A stretch of 64,000 nucleotides of DNA, taken from assembly GCF_000365425.1 (NCBI RefSeq), contig NZ_AQOV01000001.1:682001-746000 (forward strand), written 5' to 3'. A program made the position numbers and the translations under genes. The stretch is from Methylomonas sp. MK1. GTDB lineage: Bacteria > Pseudomonadota > Gammaproteobacteria > Methylococcales > Methylomonadaceae. How positions within the stretch are numbered: position 1 is the first letter of the stretch; each line of letters starts with the position of its first letter. The notes under the pieces are model-generated. The model searched no databases. It had not been told where the DNA came from and worked only from the letters and a program-made list of their open reading frames with translations. This document shows positions 54,553 through 62,666 of the stretch, in pieces.

Positions 54553-54648
54553 ATGAATCAGACTTTACGATGATGCGCACCAACATCTAGAAAACGCGTT
54601 GGCCGCGTTACAACGAAGCCAGGGCGTGTTAGTTACGCAACCCACTCG
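54553..54648 (+). pseudogene. ribB: ribB remnant behind the FMN riboswitch
   Basis: After a CGGAG ribosome site, ATG opens MNQTL and then breaks. A second frame continues with AHQHLENALAALQRSQGVLVT, which matches the start of 3,4-dihydroxy-2-butanone-4-phosphate synthase (MNQTL....ERVENALAALR.G.GV.V). The rest of the roughly 215-residue protein is missing. The break is followed by IS481-like sequence. Confidence 0.8.
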
Positions 54649-54659
54649 ACGATACGAAA

Positions 54660-54860
54660 GTCGTCCCCGCTTTACGTAACTCGTTAATGATGCGTAATCG
54701 ACCGTAAACAGGAAAATCCAGCACAAAAGACAACACTTCTAGTTCGGTGACGTCGTCAACCCGATTTTTCAGATTTGACTGGCAATGGCTTTTATCATTA
54801 TCAAATAGATTGTCGACATCTCCCGATTCTACTGCCGTTTCACAGCGATAAAACGTATCT
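54660..54860 (-). pseudogene. IS481-like transposase remnant
   Basis: The minus strand reads RCETAVESGDVDNLF....CQSNLKNRVDDVTELEVLSFVLDFPVYGRLRIINELRKAGTTF. This resembles the N-terminal HTH region of IS481-type transposases (NRV....E..VV.FALE.PAYGQVRVSNELRKRG). No catalytic domain or ends were found. It abuts the truncated ribB. Confidence 0.6.
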
Positions 54861-54961
54861 AGCGACAGCCCCCATGACTTTGTAGGCTTTTAGATACGTT
54901 ACTCCATTACTCGGCCAGATTCAGCAAACCGACTATAGGTTTAATGATTCGTGCATCTTTT

Positions 54962-55213
54962 TTATTCATTATTCGGGTCACATCCTTGCGGATTATAAAT
55001 GCGTACTGAAGAAGCGGGATATTTTTCTAATAGCTCGACAGAACGAATTGGTCTAAGTTGAAATTCGCCATTACAATTTGGGCAACGCCCTCCCAGTTTG
55101 GTATCTGCACATTCTCGACAAAAAGTGCATTCAAAGCTACATATCATAGCTTCCGATGAATCAGCAGGAAGATCTCTATCGCAACATTCGCAATTGGGTC
55201 GGAGTTCTAGCAT
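54962..55213 (-). CDS. DUF1272 cysteine-rich protein
   Basis: The 83-residue protein MLELRPNCECCDRDLP....MICSFECTFCRECADTKLGGRCPNCNGEFQLRPIR has the DUF1272 signature, with CxCC, CxFCxxC and CPNCxGE groups likely binding two zinc ions. Function unknown. It is oriented with the EthD-like gene 43 bp upstream on the same strand, so the two probably share a promoter. Confidence 0.88.
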   Translation of the reverse strand: MLELRPNCECCDRDLPADSSEAMICSFECTFCRECADTKLGGRCPNCNGEFQLRPIRSVELLEKYPASSVRIYNPQGCDPNNE

Positions 55214-55256
55214 AACATACTCCTAAAATAGTAATTTCCACATAATTATACCCATT

Positions 55257-55583
55257 CTAAAAATCGATAACTTCCACTTCCGCCATTAAAAATAACGGCG
55301 CTCCGCCACTCGATATTTCAATAGCATGAGCCGCAGTTTCTTGGCCTCCAGGTGAGCCTAAACATACTATTAAATCAGCAGTTGAATTGAAATAAATCTC
55401 TGCTACACGATGATACATTGCTGGCGCGTTATTAACATTAGAGGTTATTAGTGAAGTAACAACTTTCGTTTTTCCGACTAATTTTTCAATTGCCATTGGT
55501 ATATGCTCTTCAGCATAACGACGCTCGAAATCTTCTAAATTACTAGGAACTGGATATATCACAATTAATTTTGACTGTTTCAT
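55257..55583 (-). CDS. EthD-like small dimeric alpha-beta barrel protein (copy 1)
   Basis: The 108-residue protein starts MKQSKLIVIYPVPSNLEDFERRYAEEHIPMAIEKLVGKTK and ends GQETAAHAIEISSGGAPLFLMAEVEV, with EthD-family features throughout. It is the intact form of the gene copied at 40647. Upstream, after 71 bp, is a tripartite LysR-type motif, so it is likely in the same regulon as the acetylene hydratase-like enzyme. EthD-family proteins have been linked to degradation pathways, but no reaction can be assigned here. A start nine codons earlier is possible. Confidence 0.8.
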   Translation of the reverse strand: MKQSKLIVIYPVPSNLEDFERRYAEEHIPMAIEKLVGKTKVVTSLITSNVNNAPAMYHRVAEIYFNSTADLIVCLGSPGGQETAAHAIEISSGGAPLFLMAEVEVIDF

Positions 55584-55654
55584 AAATTTTCCAAAAGAGT
55601 TAAAAGTCAATTTATATTAGAATCCAATCTCGCCATTTGTAAAATAATTTTTTC

Positions 55655-55679
55655 CTATAAAAAAATAGGTTTTATCAAT
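55655..55679. promoter_or_regulatory. Tripartite LysR-type motif, copy E (before EthD-like gene)
   Basis: CTAT-N6-ATAG-N7-CAAT has a single mismatch in the last block and ends 71 bp before the EthD-like start at 55583. Its orientation relative to the gene equals that of copy B. Confidence 0.6.
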
Positions 55680-56193
55680 ACAAGTCAAAAAGTTAGCGAA
55701 TAATTATAAACTTAAGACGCATCTAAAAAACAGCCGTTTTGAACGATATTAATTTAGAATTCCGTAAAATAATTTCAATATTCGACCATTTTTCCATCAA
55801 AACGGCCTGTTTTTTCCCAAAATAAGCCTCTTTCTGAGCCTATTTTTGAATTTCTGATGCAATAATACGCCGACGTTCATAGCCATCACCCCGGATGACA
55901 TTGGCAATTAGCTGTCAGAAAGGTCAAACAGGCGGCGTTTTTGGCTACGCCCCGACAGCTGATGGCTTGGAAAATTTCTTCGGTCAAACTGCGCTGCTCC
56001 AGTAAATGCCTAAACTGCAAAATCGGGCTTTCATACGGCACAGCGTCCAGTCGAATACCGCAAAAGCGCTGCAACGATTCAATCAATCTCGTACAACGCG
56101 TCTTCCATGCCAGGGTCGGGGTAGTTGTAAACAATCCGTGCCAAGCGAACATGTCGCATGGCATTCAAAACGGCCTACGCCCCACCCCTTGCC

Positions 56194-57593
56194 CAATGCC
56201 GTTAAGTTAAGCCTCACCGGTACTGCCGCCTGGGCTTGGGACTGATCCGGTTTTTGAGCCTAGACGCTTTTCGATCGGGGCGTTTGCGTTCGAGAGTTCT
56301 GGCGTAGAGAGCTATCAGTTCCAACACTTGATCGTGGGGCACACGCTGGATAAGCCAACTGAATAGCTTGGTTTTCAGGGAGTTGAGGATGTAGGTGACG
56401 TTGGGATAATAACGCGCCGCTTTATTGTCCGGTAGCGTGTCGTAAGCCTCGCGTGCGAGGGCTTCCGCCAGATTAGCGGTGAAGATTTTGGCATGCACAT
56501 CCTGGCGTATCGATTCGGGTAATTCGCCGGTGAATTGTTCCAGGTAGAGTCTGTGTTTGAGGACTTTGAAGGCTTCTTCGATGTTCCAACGCGCGTGGTA
56601 CAACTCGGCGAATGCCTGGCTTGGATAAGCGTTGGCATCGATGAGCGATGTCGCCAGGACTTCGATGTGGCCGGTGGACAAGACCACTTTGATCAGGCGA
56701 AAAGTCAAGGTTTTGGCCGTCAAAGTCATTCCGACAGCCTGTGCTTGACGGCGGGCGCTGGCCGATACCGGCTGCGTGATCACGGTTTCGGAGAGGTTTG
56801 AACGTAAAAAGTTTTCCACCGCGGGCCATTGATTGCCGTCTATACGAGCGAGAAACGGTAATTGGCGTTGTTGCATCAGGGTAAACAGCCATACCGCCGG
56901 AAAACCGCGATCCATGACCAATAGATCGTCGCTGGCCAGATGAGGCAGCAGTTGCACCAGTAGCGCCCGCTCGGCGTCGTCGAAACGGCCTAGAACGGTT
57001 TTGATCATTAGCTTTGAGGTGGTGGCAAACAACCCCAAGGCGCGCGCCAACACATAAGGCGCGCGCCAACACATAAGGCTGGCCGCCGCTGTCGGTTTGG
57101 ACGCCGAATTCGGCCTGATTCTCCTGCCAGGGCGGCAAGCGTAAGGTCGTTGAATCGGTGGCGACTAACCGCAGGCCTTGCCAGCGCGGTTCGGGTAGCA
57201 GATCACTGAGTAAGCCGATCAAACTGTCGTTCAGCGCTTCGAAGGCTGTGGCCTTGAGTTTTTGTCGAGCTTGCGAGACAGCGCTTTTACTCACGGCGCG
57301 CACTGAATGGCCATCCACTGTGGCGAACAAATCGTCCAGCAGGGTTTGCAAGCTGCCTTTGAAGGCGCAGAGCAGGAACGAAACCAACACAGGAAAGGTA
57401 AGAACGCGCTGCCGGGTAAAGGCTTTGTCGTGAGTCCGATGCGCGATGATGAAGTCGGGCGAGTGGAGAAGCTTTGAAAGATGGGTAAGAATACTGGCAT
57501 GGATACTGCTAAGTCGGCTTCATTGATTTGTCCTTATTTTTCAGTGTGTTATGCGGATCATTGTAACACGAATTGCTTAACTTAACGGCATTG
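56194..57593. mobile_element. IS4-family insertion sequence with exact ends
   Basis: The 1400-bp element has perfect 19-bp inverted repeats CAATGCCGTTAAGTTAAGC (56194-56212 and 57575-57593) and a 10-bp target duplication ACCCCTTGCC (56184-56193 and 57594-57603). These features and the transposase fit the IS4 family. It lies inside an older IS5 relative. Confidence 0.92.
56214..57519 (-). pseudogene. IS4-family transposase broken by a 19-bp tandem duplication
   Basis: The first part (RQRVLTFPVLVSFLLCAFKGSLQTLLDDLF....LRLVATDSTTLRLPPWQ....GGQPYVLARAL) and second part (ALGLFATTSKLMIKTVLGRFDDAERALL....DDLLVMDRGFPAVWLF....YHARWNIEEAFKVLKHRL) form one DDE transposase with the YREK-type motif. They are put out of frame by two copies of the 19-mer GGCGCGCGCCAACACATAA between 57052 and 57089. 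Removing one copy restores a single frame. The start codon is unclear; no ATG opens the frame. Confidence 0.88.
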
Positions 57594-58040
57594 ACCCCTT
57601 GCCTGATACATATAGTTGCTTAATCACCGCCATCATCACCTGTCACGGCAATAAGTGTCCTTGTTGATTGAGAAACTTTTCTCGCCGCATGACTTTGCCT
57701 TTGTTGTCGTATTCGGCATCAGTGAAACTGAGCTGCTCGTATTGTTCCATGCGCGTCATCTCCAAAACGGGGACTGACTCTCTAAATTATATCGCTGATT
57801 AATTCAGTTTTTTAAGACCGTTTTATATGCAAGGAATTGATTTTGTTATAAAACAATGACAATGTTACGAATTAATCAGAAGTTTTCTAATCAAACTGAC
57901 TCATATCGTTAGTGACTTCACGATATAAACTTACTATATATTATGAATCCATTGCCAATATCTATATTGACTTCACTTTTTGAATGTAGTATGCTTTTGT
58001 GATTGATAAATTTGATCAAGTAGTCAATTAAGGAGAATTT

Positions 58041-58559
58041 ATGAATGAAAAAAATAACGCATTATGTGAAAAACACCGTGATATGTGTTCTATTTCTCGA
58101 TCGATTGACAAAATTGGAGATTCTTGGAGCCTTTTGATACTTCGTGACTTGAGTAATGGCCTATCAAAATATGAAGAGCTTAAGAATAGCCTCGAAATTC
58201 CCCCTGCTACGCTGAGCAAACGCTTGTCTGCGTTGGTCGGAGAAGGACTGTTGACAAAAGAAATCTACCAAGATAATCCGCCTCGCGCAAAATATGTACT
58301 TACAGATATTGGTAAGGATTTCTTGCCAGTATTGGCTATCATCATGATGTGGGGCAACAAGCATGCTTCGCCAAATGGTATTGATACGCAGCTGGTTGAT
58401 AGTAAGACGCACAAAAAAGTCGTTCCCATTATCGTGGATCGAGAAACTGGTAAAGAGATCGACTTCACTAAAATCATCTATGCAGGCGGACCAGCTAATT
58501 CGCCAGGTAAAATCAAGCGTCTTAAAGAGCGCGGCATTCCACTGAATGCTGCAAAATAA
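58041..58559 (+). CDS. HxlR-family transcriptional regulator
   Basis: The 172-residue protein has a winged HTH of HxlR type: CSISRSIDKIGDSWSLLILRDLSNGLSKYEELKNSLEIPPATLSKRLSALVGEGLLTKE and PRAKYVLTDIGKDFLPVL. These are usually thiol-based or aldehyde- and quinone-responsive regulators. Cys residues are at 9 and 16 (ALCEKHRDMC). A C-terminal extension (about 60 residues) is longer than in minimal members. An AAGGAG site precedes the ATG. No divergent target is adjacent, and the next sequence is a transposase remnant. Confidence 0.88.
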   Translation: MNEKNNALCEKHRDMCSISRSIDKIGDSWSLLILRDLSNGLSKYEELKNSLEIPPATLSKRLSALVGEGLLTKEIYQDNPPRAKYVLTDIGKDFLPVLAIIMMWGNKHASPNGIDTQLVDSKTHKKVVPIIVDRETGKEIDFTKIIYAGGPANSPGKIKRLKERGIPLNAAK

Positions 58560-58646
58560 AAATTAAGACAGAAGATAACCATAGTGTGACACCGAAACAA
58601 AAATTAGCCCAGGCCGCATAACCTCTACTTTTGAATTTGCTTAAAA

Positions 58647-59264
58647 ATGGGAGATTACCGCAGGGACCCGGTCTTGGTGGAAAAGTGGCAGGCCGACGAA
58701 TTTCCGGCATTGAAGGCTGAAACGAAACGCACGGGTGCGGTGATTTATTTTGCCGATGAAGCCGGCGTTCGTTCTGACTTTCATGCCGGTACGACCTGGG
58801 CGCCGGTGGATCGGACGCCGACCGTGAAGATGACCGGGCGTCGATATGGATTGAATCTGATCTCGGCGGTCAGCGCGCGAGGCGATTTTCGCTTCATGGT
58901 GCAAGAATGCAACGTCACCGCCGAGGTGTTTATCGAATTTCTGAAACGTCTACTACGCGGTGCCGAACAACCGATCATCTTGGTCGTCGACGGCCATCCG
59001 ATTCACAAGGCTAAGAGCGTTAAAACATTTGTGGAGCAACAGCAAGGCCGGTTGCAGTTGGTTTTTCTGCCACCCTACGCGCCACAACTCAATCCGGACG
59101 AACAGGTCTGGGGCCATATCAAACCGCGCATCGCCAAGCAGATGCCGGAAAATAAAATCTAATTAAAGAAACTCGTTCAATCCGCCATGCATCGATTACA
59201 GAAACTCCCCCAAGTCGTGAAATCTTTCTTTAAACACCCTGAGTGTCAATATGCTGGCATGTGA
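58647..59264 (+). pseudogene. IS630-family transposase, truncated and with in-frame stop
   Basis: The DDE domain has FADEAGVRSDFH, ILVVDGHPIHKAKSVKTF and LVFLPPYAPQLNPDEQVWGHIK. The frame is stopped by TAA at 59160-59162, but the same frame continues with LKKLVQSAMHRLQKLPQVVKSFFKHPECQYAGM to a TGA at 59262-59264, the usual C-terminus. The N-terminal HTH half is missing. This is therefore a defective relic following the hxlR gene. Confidence 0.85.
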
Positions 59265-59275
59265 CAATACTTTCT

Positions 59276-59863
59276 TCAGGAGCAGTAACAATTTTCCGCA
59301 TAATTTTTCTCAATCAACTCTTTAGCAGTTGATAGTGCAAATAATACAGGATCGCAACTATTTTTCATTTGGGCTTGAATTATAGCGCCAATCAGTAACT
59401 GCGTGAATTGTTCAGCCATTTTTGTTGAAACATCTTTAGAGAAATCATAATTAAGCTGCTCATAAAATAATTTTATGAGTGTACTGTTAAACTTTAGGGA
59501 TTGATCTTTAATAAATTCAAGGTCCATTGATGTTTCAATAAAGACATTAATAAAAGCTGATCCACGATAGCCTTCCATGGAAGATAGTTCGGCAAAATAA
59601 CTAAATATTGCAAGCGCTTTTTCAGTGCATATATTTTTTTTCTGCAATTCGGCACGTAATCTATACTCTAACACTTTACAATCTTTTTCTAAGTATTCTT
59701 TTATTAAGTCATTTTTTGATGGGAAATATTTATAAAAACTCATTTTGGCAACTTCTGAGCTTTTAACTATAGCATCTACACCTGTAGATTTGATTCCTTT
59801 TTTATAAAAAAGATCAGACGCTACATTTAAGATATGGTTTTTTAGTGCATTATTTTCATTCAT
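59276..59863 (-). CDS. TetR-family transcriptional regulator (second type)
   Basis: The 195-residue protein has an N-terminal HTH (LNVASDLFYKKGIKSTGVDAIVKSSEVAKMSFYKYFPSKNDLIKEYL) and a helical ligand-binding C-terminus ending in NYAENCYCS. It is not closely related to the TetR near pxmA. The following 700 bp (59864-60574) contain no gene that I can recognise, so its target is unknown. The membrane-protein and Old Yellow Enzyme genes farther right are candidates. Confidence 0.85.
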   Translation of the reverse strand: MNENNALKNHILNVASDLFYKKGIKSTGVDAIVKSSEVAKMSFYKYFPSKNDLIKEYLEKDCKVLEYRLRAELQKKNICTEKALAIFSYFAELSSMEGYRGSAFINVFIETSMDLEFIKDQSLKFNSTLIKLFYEQLNYDFSKDVSTKMAEQFTQLLIGAIIQAQMKNSCDPVLFALSTAKELIEKNYAENCYCS

Positions 59864-60574
59864 AATAATTAAAGCTGTGCATATTAAAATTATTTAATTG
59901 TTTTATCTTGTCTTATTTCTGGCGAGTGTCGGCTTCCGGCGGGAAAGATTGCTAGCCATTCCTGACTAGCAATCGCGCCTACACCGCCACGTGATTACCT
60001 GAAACGCCCCAGATTGTCCGCGTCACATCGGCTTTGACCCAGCAAGGGGATCAAAGCTTTGGCTCTCCCATAACGACGCCACGCCATTTCGCGATACTTT
60101 GCAGTTTCCTAGTCGAAAAACCTACCGGCTCTGCAGCTTTCAGAGACCGCTCAATCTTAATTCGATAACGCAGCGTTTGCAGTTGTTCACAACTTTAGAG
60201 ATCGTTAAAAGCCCAATTGCAACATTTTTTCTAAAAGAGTGTTGCGAAGAAATGCATGATTCAATTTCAACAAGGTTCTGTTTCATAAATTGGTACGCTT
60301 TAGAAGTTAGCTAATAGAAGTACTATTTCATATGCTACGACATTCTATTATTGAATTTCATCGCTTATCTCTTAATCAACTTATAACAGCATTGAGTTTC
60401 GCAACTTCAAATATTGGCTGTAGTCTCGAGTTTTCGTTTTCTTATAAATTTATGCAACAAAGTTGTATATAAAATTAATTCTAAATTTCAATAGGAATAT
60501 TTAAAATAAAAACAATATTATATTAACTGTAAATTTTAGTATCTTTGAAAAGAGCACTGTCTAGTTTTTTAATT
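59864..60574. other. 711-bp intergenic stretch, nothing recognised
   Basis: The first half is GC-richer (59930-60210) and may be an old mobile-element scrap, but no protein similarity was visible in six frames. The second half is AT-rich. No RNA gene or strong terminator was seen. Confidence 0.35.
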
Positions 60575-60967
60575 TCAATTAACGCCATTAATTAATAGCG
60601 CATAACCTATGCCTAAAAATCCAATTGTTGTTATCAGGAATGAAGATATAGTATATAAACGCCAATGTTTCTTTTTCCAAAAATCAGGATCAAAAGCTGC
60701 TATAGTAAAAACCGTCGGATTAGCAAAACCTCCAATTGCTACGCACCAGCAAGCAAACGCCGGCAAATCAATCCCGATACCGTAAAATCCCAAATTAAAT
60801 AATGCCATCAAAGCATAATCTATATGTGCTCGGATCATTGTCTTGTAATCAACTAAAAACTTCCCATCTATACCTTCAATTGGAAACCAACGAGCAAATG
60901 TCATTATCCAAGCGGATACGATCAAAGCGGTTATGCAAAAAGCCGCTCCCAACAGCAAAATATTCAT
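60575..60967 (-). CDS. Small four-span membrane protein under a TetR-type operator
   Basis: The 130-residue protein has spans near residues 2-24, 50-68, 70-92 and 105-126, and a conserved-looking RAHIDYALMALFNLGFYG segment. The first histidine after an arginine resembles the RAH motif of small membrane isomerases such as styrene-oxide isomerase, but this is weak. A TATACCAATCGGTACA palindrome, matching those before pxmA and tetR, lies 71 bp upstream. It is therefore a likely member of the same regulon. Confidence 0.65.
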   Translation of the reverse strand: MNILLLGAAFCITALIVSAWIMTFARWFPIEGIDGKFLVDYKTMIRAHIDYALMALFNLGFYGIGIDLPAFACWCVAIGGFANPTVFTIAAFDPDFWKKKHWRLYTISSFLITTIGFLGIGYALLINGVN

Positions 60968-61037
60968 GAATTACCTCTTAATCAAATCAATAAAATCGCA
61001 GACGCGTGGAAAACGTATCTGCCAGAAATTACATTCT

Positions 61038-61053
61038 ATACCAATCGGTACAG
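61038..61053. promoter_or_regulatory. TetR operator upstream of the small membrane protein
   Basis: TATACCAATCGGTACA shares the TATACC...GGTACA arms with the tetR-promoter site at 39459 and the arms of the pxmA site with a G-to-A change. It lies 71 bp before the start at 60967. Confidence 0.6.
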
Positions 61054-61074
61054 TTTATGTAGAGAACAACCGCT

Positions 61075-61162
61075 GTTTTGATCAAAAATCGAGCGTATAT
61101 TGAAGTTTTTGACCCACTTTGACAGTAACTGCCGCTCAAAATGGGCGTTTTTCAGAGGTTCC
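61075..61162. repeat. Solo end of the IS5-family element
   Basis: Read on the minus strand from 61162, the sequence GGAACCTCTGAAAAAC and the following CATTTTGAGCGGCAGT match the left terminus of the intact IS5 for about 90 bp before similarity fades. TTAG follows the end, in keeping with a YTAR target. The transposase and other end are gone. Confidence 0.7.
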
Positions 61163-61309
61163 TTAGGTAATTCAAATGAAGCGGCTGTTTTTTTCATTAG
61201 AAATAGAAATAATCACCTGGAATCGGGTAATAAAAACAATTATTTTTACTACCCGATTTTAGTACCATTTTCTGCAATCAACTTCATTGAAATCAGTTTT
61301 TATTGCAGG

Positions 61310-62464
61310 TCAAACTTCAACTGATGCCTTTTGATTGCCTTTAGAGAAATCATAAACGCTAAAATCGGTATACCCATTGGCATCGAATGCATAGAATGTA
61401 TTCCGATCATAATGCGTCAATGGAAAGTCGTGGAAAATTCGGTTGGGAAGATCAGGATTGGAAGTAAAATGTCTGCCGAAAGCAATCAAGTCAGCAATCT
61501 CGTTGTCGATTGCATTTTCTGCGGTTGCAGGTGTAAAACCACCGGCAGAAATGATAATACCTTCATAGATACCACGTAATTCTTTTGTCGCAATGGCATC
61601 TTGGTTTTCGGCTATTGTATCCGCCCCGCTAATGCGAGGTTCAATAATATGAAGATACGCCAAGGCATAATTATTCATCCGACTAGCTAGATAACGAAAC
61701 AAGGCGCGCGGATCGCTGTCTCCCATACCATTAAAGGTACTACTTGGTGAAATACGCACACCAACACGATTTTGCCCCCAAACACTGATGGTTGATTCAA
61801 GTATTTCTGTAAGTAAACGTACGCGATTTTCAATAGATCCGCCATACTCATCAATCCGGTTGTTGCTTTTATTTTGTAAGAACTGTTCGATGATATGACC
61901 TTGACCTGCTTGTATCTCTATACCATCAAAACCTGCATTTTTCGCATTTTCTGCAGCGTATCTGAATTGCTCAATAACATTTGGAATTTCATTGGTTTGT
62001 AATGCTCGATGTTCTGAAGGAAGCTCAAAGCCGTTCGGAGTCGAAACCACGATATTTTTATTCTGTAAAAATTCTTGATTAACAGAGGCGGTTATAGGGA
62101 GTTTTCCTTCGGTCAAAAGTGCATTTGTAGCACGACCTGCATGAGATAATTGCACAAATATCACGCCTTTTTTTTCATGAACCAAGTCAGTGATTCGTTT
62201 CCACCCTAGTACTTGTTCATCCGTATATAAACCTGGAGCTGTGTGATACGCACGTGCCTCAGCAGATACGGCCGTGGCTTCTGCGATAATCAAGCCACCT
62301 TCGGTAGCACGCTGACTATAGTGTTCTAACATCATATTGCTCGGTATAGCGTTAGGCCAATTTGCACGTAATCGGCTAATTGGTGGCATAACAATACGGT
62401 GATTAAGAGTGATATCGCCAACTTTTAGTGGGCTAAATAGTTTTTTCGAAGATTGAATGCTCAT
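61310..62464 (-). CDS. Old Yellow Enzyme family protein with altered active site
   Basis: The 384-residue protein starts MSIQSSKKLFSPLKVGDITLNHRIVMPP; the longer frame adds 19 unlikely residues. The FMN TIM-barrel of OYE/NemA is evident: VQLSHAGRA, DEYGGSIENRVRLLTEIL, RVGVRISP. However, the substrate-binding triplet HxxNGY (His191, Asn194, Tyr196 in OYE1) is changed to Gln185, Gln188 and His190 (EIQAGQGHIIEQFL). These residues bind the carbonyl and donate a proton, so ordinary ene-reductase activity is doubtful. It may have a new substrate or function. It is an isolated gene downstream of the PEP-mutase-like gene. Confidence 0.88.
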   Translation of the reverse strand: MSIQSSKKLFSPLKVGDITLNHRIVMPPISRLRANWPNAIPSNMMLEHYSQRATEGGLIIAEATAVSAEARAYHTAPGLYTDEQVLGWKRITDLVHEKKGVIFVQLSHAGRATNALLTEGKLPITASVNQEFLQNKNIVVSTPNGFELPSEHRALQTNEIPNVIEQFRYAAENAKNAGFDGIEIQAGQGHIIEQFLQNKSNNRIDEYGGSIENRVRLLTEILESTISVWGQNRVGVRISPSSTFNGMGDSDPRALFRYLASRMNNYALAYLHIIEPRISGADTIAENQDAIATKELRGIYEGIIISAGGFTPATAENAIDNEIADLIAFGRHFTSNPDLPNRIFHDFPLTHYDRNTFYAFDANGYTDFSVYDFSKGNQKASVEV

Positions 62465-62666
62465 AATAATTACTCTGTTTTTTGATTTTGAGATAGTCTG
62501 TCTAACTTCAAATAAAAGCACTAATAACTAAAGTTAGTTATATTTTTATTCATTTGTTTTTTAAAGTTATTCACATAGAATCCGTCTCAGAATCACATTT
62601 TTCAATAATTGTAAATAGTATTAAATCGAATACTGAATATTTTCATTTATCGGCTTGCACCATATT

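Larger units (their letters stand above)
55711..57889. mobile_element. Decayed IS5-family element split by an IS4-family insertion
   Basis: The left end (about 55711: CATCTAAAAAACAGCC) and right end (about 57870-57889: GAATTAATCAGAAGTTTTC) correspond to the termini of the intact IS5 at 24744-25939. Inside are transposase fragments (EIFQAISC, FCGIRLDAVPYESPILQFRHLLEQRSLTEEIF, QLSFTDAEYD) with large deletions. The second element at 56194-57593 landed within it. Confidence 0.75.
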
